Below, piece after piece: positions 24,206-33,889 of a DNA stretch of 64,000 nt. This DNA is from Pipra filicauda (taxonomy: Eukaryota > Chordata > Aves > Passeriformes > Pipridae), in the NCBI RefSeq assembly GCF_003945595.2, contig NW_024104377.1, positions 1,030,781 to 1,094,780 on the forward strand. Reading direction: 5' to 3'. The translations under genes and the position numbers were made by a program. Position 1 is the first letter of the stretch, and each line of letters begins with the position of its first letter. The notes beneath the pieces were generated by a model. The model had not been told where the DNA came from, made no database searches, and worked only from the letters and a program-made list of their open reading frames with translations.

Positions 24206-26120
24206 GTTTTCCCTTGTCTGATTTCTATGACCTATGCTTTAGATTGAACTTTACAATACACCTCCCACATTAAGCATCATTATAATTCCCGTTGACTACT
24301 GATTTATTTTCCATGGTATTTAAGAGATTTCTCAGGGGAATACTAAAAATTCTGTAAGTCAAAAATAGCACAGTGCAATAAAGTTTCCCCAAGATGTACT
24401 GTCTCAGGGGGCCCAAGTCCAGCAGAGATTAGACCTAAGTCTTTTATAAATCTGCCTCTACTTGTTATGTATCACTTCTCACCTCACAGGCATTTGAGAT
24501 TGTTCCTCACTAAGCACAACAACTCTGCACAAAAACTCCTTCCATTTGGTTTTATCTTGAAGTCCTGGGAGAGTTTCCTGATTGATGGTAGCATGTTCAG
24601 CCAGTGGACATTAGTGGGTTGAATTATTGTTGCTAGTGCATTAGCTTTCAGAAAAGTTTAGGTTAACACTTACCTTTGGCTGTAATAATATTTCTTTTTA
24701 TTGTAATACGTTCTTCTAACCTTGTGTTATTTCTATCAAATCTGAGATTAATGATACAATCTGCTTTTGTGTTCTGTTACTGCCTGAGCACAGCAAGTAG
24801 AAGCTATGACAAATATTGCTCTAAAAGACTCATGAGCAGTAGCTAAGTCTTATCAGCCTAGTTAGGGGGAGTACACATTGCATGGGGAATCTTATGAGTC
24901 ATTTAAGAGAAGAGAGTTTTAAAAGTGCTCAAAAAACTTGGAGATTATTGACTCAATGAAGATATAAAATCCAACTCCATTTTTCATTATCATCCAGAGA
25001 ACACATAGCTGCATTATAACTAAAGTTATATGTCACAAATGTACCAGTAGATACAGAATAATAGGACAATTCTAGTCACAGCAAGAGAAAAAAAATACAA
25101 AACTGAGGATATTAACACATCATTCCGTGCTGTTCTATGACTCATTTAAGACACCATGATACTTAATCACAATGAAATGCCATAAAGATACACTGCAAAA
25201 AGTTAAATAAGAGTTGGTTTTCAGTAGTTTTTCAGGTAGCTTTTACTGGAAGCAAAACCTTTGCATTGAAATACTTTTGCACATCCAATAAAATTCTTGA
25301 GTGTCAAGTACAAATTTCTTGTCTTATTTCTTGATTCCTTCTCAAAATTTCACTCTGTGTGCTCACAGTAGATCATCAGAATGGGGGTCTACAGTGGTAA
25401 GAAGGCTGAAGACAAGTGATGTGAATGTTTAATCTCTCTATAATCACCAGTTAATATACAGTCAAAATTATTTATAAAAGGCAGAAGCCTATCACTGAAC
25501 ACTGATATAAAATTCCCTTAGACTGTAAGACCAAAAGAGAGCACAAGAGGAAAACACCAATGAGATGGAGATGTCATGACAAGGACAAAACTTTTCCCAT
25601 ACATTAGGGAAAAAAAAATAGAATTCTGATTTCAAAGGAGCTTTCTCTGCACACAAGGCAATTAGTTCCTGCGATTTCAAAGATGGGAAGAGAATTTGTG
25701 TATTTATCATCACTTGCATAATCACTACAAGAAATGATCATGGAACTGGCTGAGAAACATAACGTACTTCATCTTTAAGGCAATGGCTGATGGTTTGGAG
25801 AGCAAGTATATTAATAGCGTTTTTAAAGCTATTTGAAAAGTTGAAGAAGAAGAGGGAATCTCCTTTCTGCTTCCATGAGAAACAATAGCAAAATAAATGT
25901 GTTAGGGGAACAATTTAAACTTTTTAAGAGCTGAATTAGCATTCCAATGGCATTTCTACACTTCAAATAATTTAGGTCTTATTGACTGTCACTGCACCTC
26001 CAGGATTCTCTTTTTTATATATTTAGTCCTTTAGGTAGATGGTTAACTTGGCACAAAACAAGAGAAGGTTTAAATTAATATCTTGGAAGGGTAGCTTGTA
26101 TTAAATAAAATACTTAGTAG

Positions 26121-26125
26121 ATAAC
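26121..26125. repeat. 5-bp target-site duplication, left
   Basis: ATAAC immediately before the LTR start TGTACTGG. The same five bases follow its end at 27202-27206. Confidence 0.85.
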
Positions 26126-26282
26126 TGTACTGGATTAACCCTGGCTGGATGCCAGGGTTACCCATTAAAGCCACTCTCTCACTCCCCTCTGCAACTGGAC
26201 AGAGCTGAGATAAGGACAGGACAGATCACTTACCTATCACTGTCACAGGCAAAACAGACTCAAAGTGGGCATATTAATTAAA

Positions 26283-26288
26283 TTTATT
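26283..26288 (-). terminator. LTR polyadenylation signal AATAAA
   Basis: Plus-strand TTTATT reads AATAAA in the orientation of the LTR, about 160 bases from its 3' end. Confidence 0.55.
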
Positions 26289-26479
26289 ACTAGCAGAATC
26301 AGAGCAGGAGAATGAGAAGTAAAATAAATCTTAAAAATACCTTCCCCCCACCCCTCCCACCTTCCAAGTTCTACCTCCTCCCCTCCACAGCATTGCAGGC
26401 GGACAGGGAATGGGACAGGACAAGAAACAACCGTCAGTTGTTTCTGCAACTGCTCAGAGAGGAGTCCTTCTCCTGCTTC

Positions 26480-26930
26480 CCTGAGCTCTTTCTCATGGGA
26501 GACAGTCCTTCACGAACTTCTCCAGCATGAGTCCATCCCATGGGCAACGATTCCTCACAAACTTCTGCAACTGGGTTGCTTCTCCACGGGGTGCAATCCT
26601 GCAGGCACAGGCTGCTCCAGGATGGGTCCCCCACAGGGCCACAAGTCCTACCAGGAAAAACCTGCTCCGGCATGGACTCCTCTCTCCAGGGGTCAACAGC
26701 TCCCTCCTACATGGGAGGCTCCAGTATGGGCCTCCCATGGGGTCACAGCCTCCTTTGGGCATCCACATGCTCTGGCATGGGCTCCTGCATGGGCTGCAGG
26801 TGGATATCTGCACGCACATGGTCCTCCATGGGCTGCAGGGGCACAGCCTGGTTCACCATGGTCTTCACCATGGGCTGCAGGGGAACCTCAGCTCCAGGGC
26901 CTGGAGCACCTCCTTCCCCTCCTCCACTGA
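26480..26930. repeat. degenerate minisatellite-like repeats inside the LTR
   Basis: Phrases such as 'CTGCTCC.GCATGG', 'CATGGGCTGCAGG' and 'CACGGGGTGCA' recur every few tens of bases. The units are diverged and of uneven length. The array is part of the LTR rather than a separate locus. Confidence 0.75.
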
Positions 26931-27206
26931 CCCTGGCACCTGTAGAGCTGTTCAAATGTTCTCACTCCGCTGTTCTCTGGCTACAACTTTCATCTGCCCA
27001 ACAACTTTTTTTTATCCCTTCTTAAGTATGTTATCACAGAGGCGTTACTATCATCCCTGATTGGTTTGGCCTTGGCCAGTGGCAGGTCCATCTGGAGCTG
27101 ACTGGCTCTGCCAGACATGGGAGAAGTTTCCAGCAGCTTCTCACAGAAGCCTCCCCTATAGCCCCTCTGCTGTCAAAACCTGGCCACGCAAACCCAATAC
27201 AATAAC

Positions 27207-27289
27207 AGATCCCAGACGATAAACTAGAAACACATAGTAAAGAATCAAGGTAGAAGTCTTACAAATACATAAGGTTATGCTTGCACACA
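27207..27289. other. short spacer between LTR and CR1
   Basis: No feature seen. Confidence 0.5.
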
Positions 27290-27579
27290 TGGAGTCAGGC
27301 TCTTCTCGGCTCTGCCAAGCAACAGGACAAGAAGCAACAGGAAGAAACTGATGCATAGGAATTTCCACCTGAATACGAGGAAGAACTATTTAACTGCGTG
27401 AGTGACCATGCACTGCAACAAATTGCCTAGAGAGGTTGTGCTTCACAGGAGATATTCAAGAACTGTCTGGATGCAATCCTGGGCCACGTGCTGTAGGATA
27501 ACCCTGCCTGAGCAGGGAGGTTGGAAAGGTGACCCACTGTGGTCCCTTCCAACTTGACCCATTCTGTGATTCTGAGATT
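27290..27579 (+). repeat. CR1 LINE 3' portion, a different CR1 subfamily
   Basis: It runs from 'GGAGTCAGGCTCTTCTC' through 'GAATACGAGGAAGAACTA', 'GCCTAGAGAGGTTGTG' and 'GAGATATTCAAGAACTGTCT' to the tail 'CATTCTGTGATTCTGAGATT'. The 'GAGATATTCAAGA' and 'CCTGCCTGAGCAGGGAGGTTGG' wording differs from the copies at 8.1 and 40.8 kb, indicating another subfamily. Confidence 0.88.
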
Positions 27580-28132
27580 TTCAGTGACTAAAGCAGCAAG
27601 TGTTTGCAAAACTGGGACCTTAACTACTTTCCATGGTCTAAGGAAGGTAAGGAAAACAAATTTCTCTTTGGGAAATTTGAAAGGAGGTTATGTTGTGAGA
27701 AGAAAACTGAAAACAGATCCATCTAGATGGATTTTTTTTCCTTAATTGGTAGAATTGTTCTGTATTAGAAACCACCATTTTGTCCATAAAATGTTAAGAC
27801 CATTGATTGCTTTGAAAAATAAAGCAAAATAAATGAATAAGTATACAGAACTTCAAACTTCGAATTGTTTACTATACTCAGATAAAAAATCCCCAGGAGG
27901 GACTGGAACAGTTGTTGTCTGAAGGTTCAGTTCCCTCAGTTAATAAGAGCTTCTGGTGATTTGGTAGATATTTGGAGGAAAATAGATCTGGCAACAAGCC
28001 TGAAGATATTTCTTTAGCTTCAGGCTGTGAGAAATGTGGCACATCTATTTACAAAGGACAGAAGGAAAGGAAGACTGTTTAAAAAAAAAAAAAAAAAAGA
28101 TAAACTAATGCTCCATTTTTATCATCTCTCAG
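27580..28132. other. unique sequence ending in an A18 run
   Basis: AT-rich. A homopolymer of 18 A lies at 28081-28098, just before the acceptor of candidate exon C. No gene is seen. Confidence 0.5.
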
Positions 28133-28264
28133 CTTGAAATACAGTGAGGCACATAATGTCCCTGTAGCTACAGCAGGCTTCCTCATAAATACTGGTGACG
28201 TGCTGAATGCTTTACGAAAAGGAATGGAAGTCATTAGACTTCTCATTAATGGCCTAGCTCTTGG
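28133..28264 (+). CDS. candidate internal exon C of an unrecognised gene
   Basis: This is the strongest exon-like segment in the window. It is 132 bp, with a good pyrimidine tract and acceptor ('ATTTTTATCATCTCTCAG') and a strong donor TTGG|GTAAGTG. One frame is open throughout, 43 codons with one base before and two after. The peptide has balanced composition, including 'VPVATAGFLINTGDVLNAL' and 'GMEVIRLLINGLALG', and two CpG sites survive in AT-rich surroundings. The first base completes the codon left by exon B, and the two final bases join with the first base of exon D (GGG, Gly). The peptide contains moderately hydrophobic stretches but no clear membrane segment. I do not recognise a family. 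Being coding is an inference from sites, frame and phase only. Confidence 0.4.
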
Positions 28265-30675
28265 GTAAGTGTCCTAACAACTGCCAAAGCATGAAAAGAC
28301 ACCCTGGCAACTGCTGATCAGCGAAAAAAGATTTCTTCCGCCCTTGCTATTTCCATTGGATCTTTTATTTAAAAACAGAGAGGAGCTTGAACTGTAAGAT
28401 GTGAACCATGTTGTGAAGGATGAAAGACCTAAGTAAGTATATTAAGCAAGGCCTTCTGAAAGCTTCTTTGCTGATACTCTTCCATTCTTGTTCAGTATGG
28501 TGCCTTTTGTCTTAAGTACGTGTACAGACCTATGTGTACAGAAACTGTAAAGTATGAAAACCAAAATGCTTTAAAAAGTATTTTTATGATCTTTGGTTTA
28601 AGTACTTTTTTTTCTGATGTCTGTGACAGATGGTAAAACTGAGATAATGCCACAACTGTGTGAGGCAGAAGTAAATGTAGACCTAAAATGACTGAAAGAG
28701 CTTGCAAAGATTAATTACAGTAGAGGGATATGCATGCCATAGCTGGCACAGTCTCTCTATATCATACGTAAGTATATTTGATTATATAAGTTCAAAAATA
28801 GCTTTTGTGCAGTGACTCAGATGCCTTTTTATTTTTGATATGCATTAACTTTCATGAATTCCTTTGATGCAAACCAAACTCTTACATTCTCTGCATCATC
28901 ATTATGACTGCTGTGGATATTTTGTGGTAAAATCGAGAAAGAGAATATGCTGCCCCAGCTGCACTTTGACAAACTGTATCATTCTTTCTGTGCCACATCC
29001 ATGCCACAGCAGGGTAAAAAAGCAGTACATTTTAACATGAAACAGGGTCACCATTCTCCCACCTACTGCATCAGAAGAACAGGTAGGTTGCCTAGGAGAA
29101 GACTGTGGGTACAAAACATTCTGTGTTAATGAAGGGTATGAATTTGTAATAAATCAGATGTTCTAGGATTACTATTTAGTCATGTTCTGCCTCCTATATG
29201 TAATGTAACTTATTCATTAGGAAGGAGGGACTGACACATAAATTTGTATTTATCATAGGGTAATAGCACGGACATTGGAAGCAATTTTAGAATAGATTTT
29301 GGGAAAGCAAAAGAAATACCATCGTTTAACAATTAATAGCTTTCTATTTGGAAGGAAAACATCTATTTTGAAGATAGCAGGTACTGAAACACAAAGAACA
29401 GCTTGAAGAAGCAAGAGGGCATAGTATCTTTTGGACTAGCCAGGATTTTAACTTTGAAATGCAGGTCCCTTGCTCGAAGTTTCTGTATTACCTTTGCCCC
29501 TGTGTGGTCAGCTTTTTCTTTTCTTTACCTCTAGGAAATGGGCCAGAGGGTGCCTTTATCTAAATTACAGTGAAAGCACCTCGTGGAGATAAAAATTATC
29601 TGCTTCTGCTTGGCCAGGACACTTTTGCCTTGGCCAAACACCACTACATAGCTGGAGAATATGCATCTGACATTTCAGGGCCTCTGCTTTTGAGTGAGGA
29701 ATGGGAAAAAGAGGTTGTACTACTCTATGAACTGCAGGTCTAAAAACTCACAAGAGAAAATGGAACCACTTTCCAAGATCTAGCCTAGTGGTACAATTTT
29801 TGAGCTATGCAAACATCTGCTCTTGCCCCATATTCTGCTCAGTTGGATGCTGTTCTGCTGATCAGGCGTTCAAAGTAGGTAATGTCAGTCCCCTTACAGG
29901 TAGAAGCCAGAACTTTAGTAAGCTGCACCTTTTTTTTTCTTCTGCTATTGTTAACAAAATGCAAGGCTTGGAGTCAGTGATATTTTTGGAGTGGGATGAG
30001 GGAAAAAATAGTAAAATTATAGAGATGTAGAAAGACCACTTTACAGTCACTTTTCAGCATAGTACCTGCATGCCTGCATGGGAAGTTTCTTTTGTTCTTC
30101 CTATACATGTGATACCTTTCACGTTATTTTGTTTCCTAAAAGAGAAAACATTATTTGTAGCTTGATGCATCAGAAATCAGCAAAACCTCTTTTTCTTCCA
30201 TTTAGAAGATTAATTACTGGTTTTGTTGAAACTTGTAAAAATTGCACTAAACCGCACTAAACTGATCTGCTTTATACAAAATTCCATTATATGTTTTAGT
30301 GCTAATAGGCTTTATTTACCTCAAAGTTGAATGATGCACACCCTCTGGCATAAAATTCTTCTATTTTCTTCAGCTTTTCTTTGCTTGCTACACCGTAGCA
30401 AGACAGTACAGATAGTACAGAAAGAAGCAAATGTGTTTCTTGTTTTTCAGGCTGATCGGTAAAGACCCTTACCTTGGCTATTGTAGGCATGCAGATATTT
30501 TAGCATAAACATGGTTGCCAAACAAGGACACAGGAAGCACATTAAATATAACTCCATTTTGTTATTAAAGGAAAAGCATTGTTGACTCAGGGAACAGAGA
30601 TCTATTTAGTATTCCCCTATAATGCTGCACCGTATACATCCTAAGGATGGTTTGTTATCAGGGTTAACTCCTACC
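28265..30675. other. unique AT-rich sequence
   Basis: No repeat recognised. It would be intronic if exons C and D belong to one gene. Frames of up to 80 codons (29788-30030) show no domain. Confidence 0.5.
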
Positions 30676-31165
30676 AGAATCACACAATGGTTGAGTCTGA
30701 AAGGTACCTCCAGAGGCCACCTACTCCAACACCCCTCCTCAAAGCAGAGTCAGCTAGAGCAGATTGCTCAGGACCATGTCCACCTGTATTTTGAATATCT
30801 CCAGAGACAGACTCCACAGCCTGTCTAGATAACCTGTTCTCGTGTTCAACCATCCTTACAATAAAAAAGTGGGTTTTTTTCTTATGTTTAAACAAAACTT
30901 CCTGTATTTCAGTCTGTGCCCATTGACTCCTGTCCTCTCAGTGGGCACCACTGAGAAGAGTCTGCATCCATCTTCTGCAGCTCCCCATTCTGGTATTGAT
31001 ACACACTAAGAACCCTCTAAGCCTTCTCTTCTCCAGGCTTAACAGACTCCTCTCTCCCAGCCTCTTCTCCTACGTCAGGTACCTCCATCTCTTAGTCACC
31101 TTCATAGCCCTTTCTTGGACTCACTCCAATATGTCCATGTCTCTCTTCTTCTGGAGAGTCTAGAA
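30676..31165 (-). repeat. CR1 LINE 3' portion, diverged
   Basis: On the plus strand: 'AGAATCACACAATGGTTGAG', 'CACCTACTCCAACACCCC', 'GAATATCTCCAGAGACAGA', 'CTGTGCCCATTGACTCCTG', 'CTCTTCTCCAGGCTTAACAG' and 'CTTGGACTCACTCCAATATG'. This is the reverse complement of a CR1 3' end and the end of its ORF2. It is an old, heavily diverged copy with frameshifts. Confidence 0.88.
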
Positions 31166-31198
31166 CTAAAGTTGACCCTGTGTCATGTGCACCACATA

Positions 31199-31450
31199 GA
31201 CTCATAGAATTGTAGAATCAGCCATGTTGAAAAGGACCTCTGAGATCATAAGTCCAACCCTTGATCCAACACTGCCGTGGTTACTAGACCATGGCACTAA
31301 GTGCCACATCCAGTCTCATCCTAAAAACCTCCAGGGATGGAGAATCCACCACTTCCCTGGGCAGCCCATTCCAATGCCTGATTACCCTCTCTGTAAAGAA
31401 TTTCTTCCTAATATCCAACCTAAACCTCCCTTGGCAGAGCTTAAGATAAC
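31199..31450 (-). repeat. CR1 LINE 3' fragment, another subfamily
   Basis: It begins 'ACTCATAGAATTGTAGAATC', then 'GACCTCTGAGATCATAAGTC', 'CCACTTCCCTGGGCAGCCCA' and 'AATTTCTTCCTAATATCC'. It is a separate insertion from the copy at 30676-31165, in the same orientation, 33 bases away. Confidence 0.88.
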
Positions 31451-31460
31451 TTAAGATAAC
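31441..31460. repeat. 10-bp tandem duplication at the CR1 edge
   Basis: TTAAGATAAC is present twice in a row at the truncated 5' end of the CR1 copy. Confidence 0.9.
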
Positions 31461-33299
31461 TTCCTAAATTTTACATTCCTTTAAATCAACCAGACAAGCT
31501 TTCTCTTTGTCTGTCAGAGCGAGATTTTCTGAGGAGCAATCAGCTCTTCCTTTCCCAGTAGGATCTCATATTGATATTGCTGACTGGAATCTGAATCAGA
31601 ATGCAAAATCTATCTGAAGCAAAATAGGACCTTTGACAATGGCTACAAAAATAGCAGGTTCTTCTGGTCTGGAAGCTGGGAGATATAATAGTGAAAGATT
31701 GGTCTGAAAAACAATAAGGGAAAACTTGAAATGTTGCCTTAAATCATTGCTCATCAGAAATCAAGTTTTAGGAAAATAAATAGAACAGGGTGGACTAGAC
31801 AGAACAGATAATTTTGATATACCAGAATCATTTTACTGAACAGTGATGATGGAAGTGAGTCATTTTACTCACTATGACTCAAAGACGTTTCAGATAAAAT
31901 CAAGGTCTGTAATCTCTCCGCCTAGAATAAATTATATTTGAATGGCAATAGGAAGACAAATGTTATTTATAAAAATGAGTGAAATCAGTTAGTATGCTGA
32001 TTGGGTAGTAAAAAAAAATCAAATATGGAGATTAACCTCTACAAATTTACACAGTTTAGGAAAAATATCTTTCAGTTTAGTTCTATGTAACTCTACATAC
32101 CAACACTACAAGCTACAGATATCATAGGTCTCTTTACCTTCTGCCTTGTACCTGTAAAAGAAATTTACATGTCTCAGTGATGCATGCTAGCCTACTACTA
32201 AAATAGGAAATCAGTTTTTACTCATTTTCCATTGAGTGAGTTGAAGAATACAGCCAACCTCCTTGCACATGGAGGTACCCATAGATTCACATTGCAGGAA
32301 TTTTTGAGTAGAAAAAAATATCATAGACTAGAATTGTATTTTCCCAGTAAAGTGAAAAAAATATTGCACAGATCTACAGTATTTTCCTCTTAGTACTGTG
32401 CTGGTAGTAATGTGTGCCATTACCCTGAGGTTATTTCTAGCACCTCAATGAGATTCTTGCCACTTGATTTTAATATTGGAAGGAGCGATATGATTTTAAA
32501 AGAATTGTGCCTGGATGCAGTGTCTCATTTACTCATTGTTGTCCCTGCTTTTTTCCCAAAGTAAAGAAGAAAGGGAGACAGACATATTCTTTCAGTTTTT
32601 TCTCCAGTTCCTTGCTTTGTCCCCTCTCTCTCCTCCTCTTTTCTTGGAAAGATTCCTTTTTTTTTTTTTTTTCAGAGAAAAGGAACCCACTGATGAGATC
32701 CAAACGTAGCAAGCTGGTCCCAAATTCTATTTCCCTACTAGAATGAATGGGAAGAAAACTTCCAGTAAGAAAATATGGTGGCATTCTCTTTCTCTCATTT
32801 TTCCCACACCGAAGTGTCCCATGGGAATGTGATTGTGCCCAAATCCCCTTTTACATATGGGCAACACCATCCATGTTTATCAGTTTGGGTTATAGTCCAG
32901 AGCAGATAATTTGGTACTAATCTTCAAATTATGTATATTAAATATGGAAGTGTACAACTTTAAGGTACTTAATGAAATATCAACATTTATTCTTGAACAT
33001 CTATGTCTGAAATGATGAAAAAAATCCTCAATTAAATCAAAACAAAAATGCAAACTAAATCCGGTTGTGCTCATTATGCACAATATCCCCCCAGACCACA
33101 ATGAAAATTCTGCCTCTAGCTGTAACTATCCAGGGATCAGAGTAAAACTGCTATTGCAGGTGTTACTTCCACCAAAGCCTCCTTGTCTCCAGTAATAGAT
33201 TTCAGGATTTTTTTTTCCTCCTACCCTATGTGACTAATCATATTTACCTATATAAATGCTGAAACAATACTTTTGTTCTTTTGCTGTTCTTCATTACAG
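31461..33299. other. unique sequence with pyrimidine-rich segment
   Basis: AT-rich. A C/T-rich stretch (about 32550-32672) ends in a T16 run. No gene is supported; the frames there reflect the pyrimidine bias. Confidence 0.5.
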
Positions 33300-33342
33300 G
33301 GTGAAAGGCACTGTGCATGGATCAGTCTTTAAGGACTATTAG
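33300..33342 (+). CDS. candidate terminal coding exon D of an unrecognised gene
   Basis: A very good acceptor ('TTGTTCTTTTGCTGTTCTTCATTACAG' spread over 33273-33299) precedes G, then 13 codons ending 'VHGSVFKDY' and the stop TAG at 33340-33342. The single leading base completes the codon begun by the last two bases of exon C. An AATAAA follows at 33884-33889 with GT- and T-rich sequence after it, so the 3' UTR would be roughly 540-560 bp. The exon is short and by itself unremarkable. Its value is the phase match with exon C and the downstream polyadenylation signal. The peptide is not recognised. Confidence 0.33.
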
Positions 33343-33883
33343 CCTAAAAAGGCATATATTATATCGGAGTAAGAACCTTTCCGCTGTATAAACAGTACAA
33401 TTATTGCTTTCAGAAAAAGGGGGATCCAAGAAGTAAACCTTAAAACTAACTCTTTAAATCCAATCTTATCTCATTTGTGTCATTGCTGTTCATTCATCCA
33501 TACCATCTCATGCTTCGGAAGATGGTGTGATTTTCTCTCTTGTTTTTTCTTTTTTGTTTTGTTGGAGTTTTGATTTTTGTTGGTTTGTTTTTTTTTTTAA
33601 CTTTTTTGCAAAAATTTGATAGAGTTGCTGTGATAGCATGGTCTTAGAACACACTAGGTCTTGACATTTCTCATAAAGACGATCCTGTAGTCCCTGTATA
33701 GTTGTTCCAAAAGGATTGCTTGTAGATGAATTCTGTTGCTCTCCACCTTAAATGGGACTGACTCTGTAATGAAGTGGTAAATTTTGCCTACAAAGACTTA
33801 CACAGAAGTTTTTTAGTTTAGAATGATTCAATTTACAAGTTCTTACTTTGGCAATATGATTCCATTTTGATTGAAATAATTCA

Positions 33884-33889
33884 AATAAA
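33884..33889 (+). terminator. candidate polyadenylation signal for the proposed gene
   Basis: AATAAA is followed by 'GGTACTTGATGTTACT', a plausible GU/U-rich downstream element. Such hexamers are common in AT-rich DNA, so it supports the exon D model only weakly. Confidence 0.3.

Larger units (their letters stand above)
13877..26120. other. long unique AT-rich stretch
   Basis: Twelve kilobases without a recognised LINE or LTR. It holds the related segments at 16804-16905 and 24110-24205, the 40-bp tandem repeat at 23343-23420, the hairpin at 23625-23650 and T-rich runs. GC-richer patches near 18560-18790 and 21590-21900 contain no supported gene. Confidence 0.55.
26126..27201 (-). mobile_element. 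1,076-bp solo LTR, avian ERVL-like (class III) candidate
   Basis: On the plus strand it begins TGTACTGG and ends CCAATACA, nearly complementary termini as LTRs have. It is flanked by ATAAC on both sides. A 5-bp target duplication is typical of class III (ERVL-like) elements, hence the tentative class. In minus orientation it has a CCAAT-type box (plus ATTGG near 27061), a TATA-like GATAAAA (near 27015) and AATAAA (plus TTTATT at 26283-26288). Minisatellite-like repeats fill its middle. No internal viral genes are attached. The frames of up to 177 codons inside it (26527-27060 and overlaps) come from the GC-rich repeats and are not proteins I recognise. Confidence 0.88.

Noticed and set aside
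26527..27060. 177-codon plus-strand frame, the longest in the window, plus overlapping frames
   Set aside because: It lies wholly inside the solo LTR at 26126-27201 and is made of its GC-rich degenerate repeats, on the strand opposite to LTR transcription.
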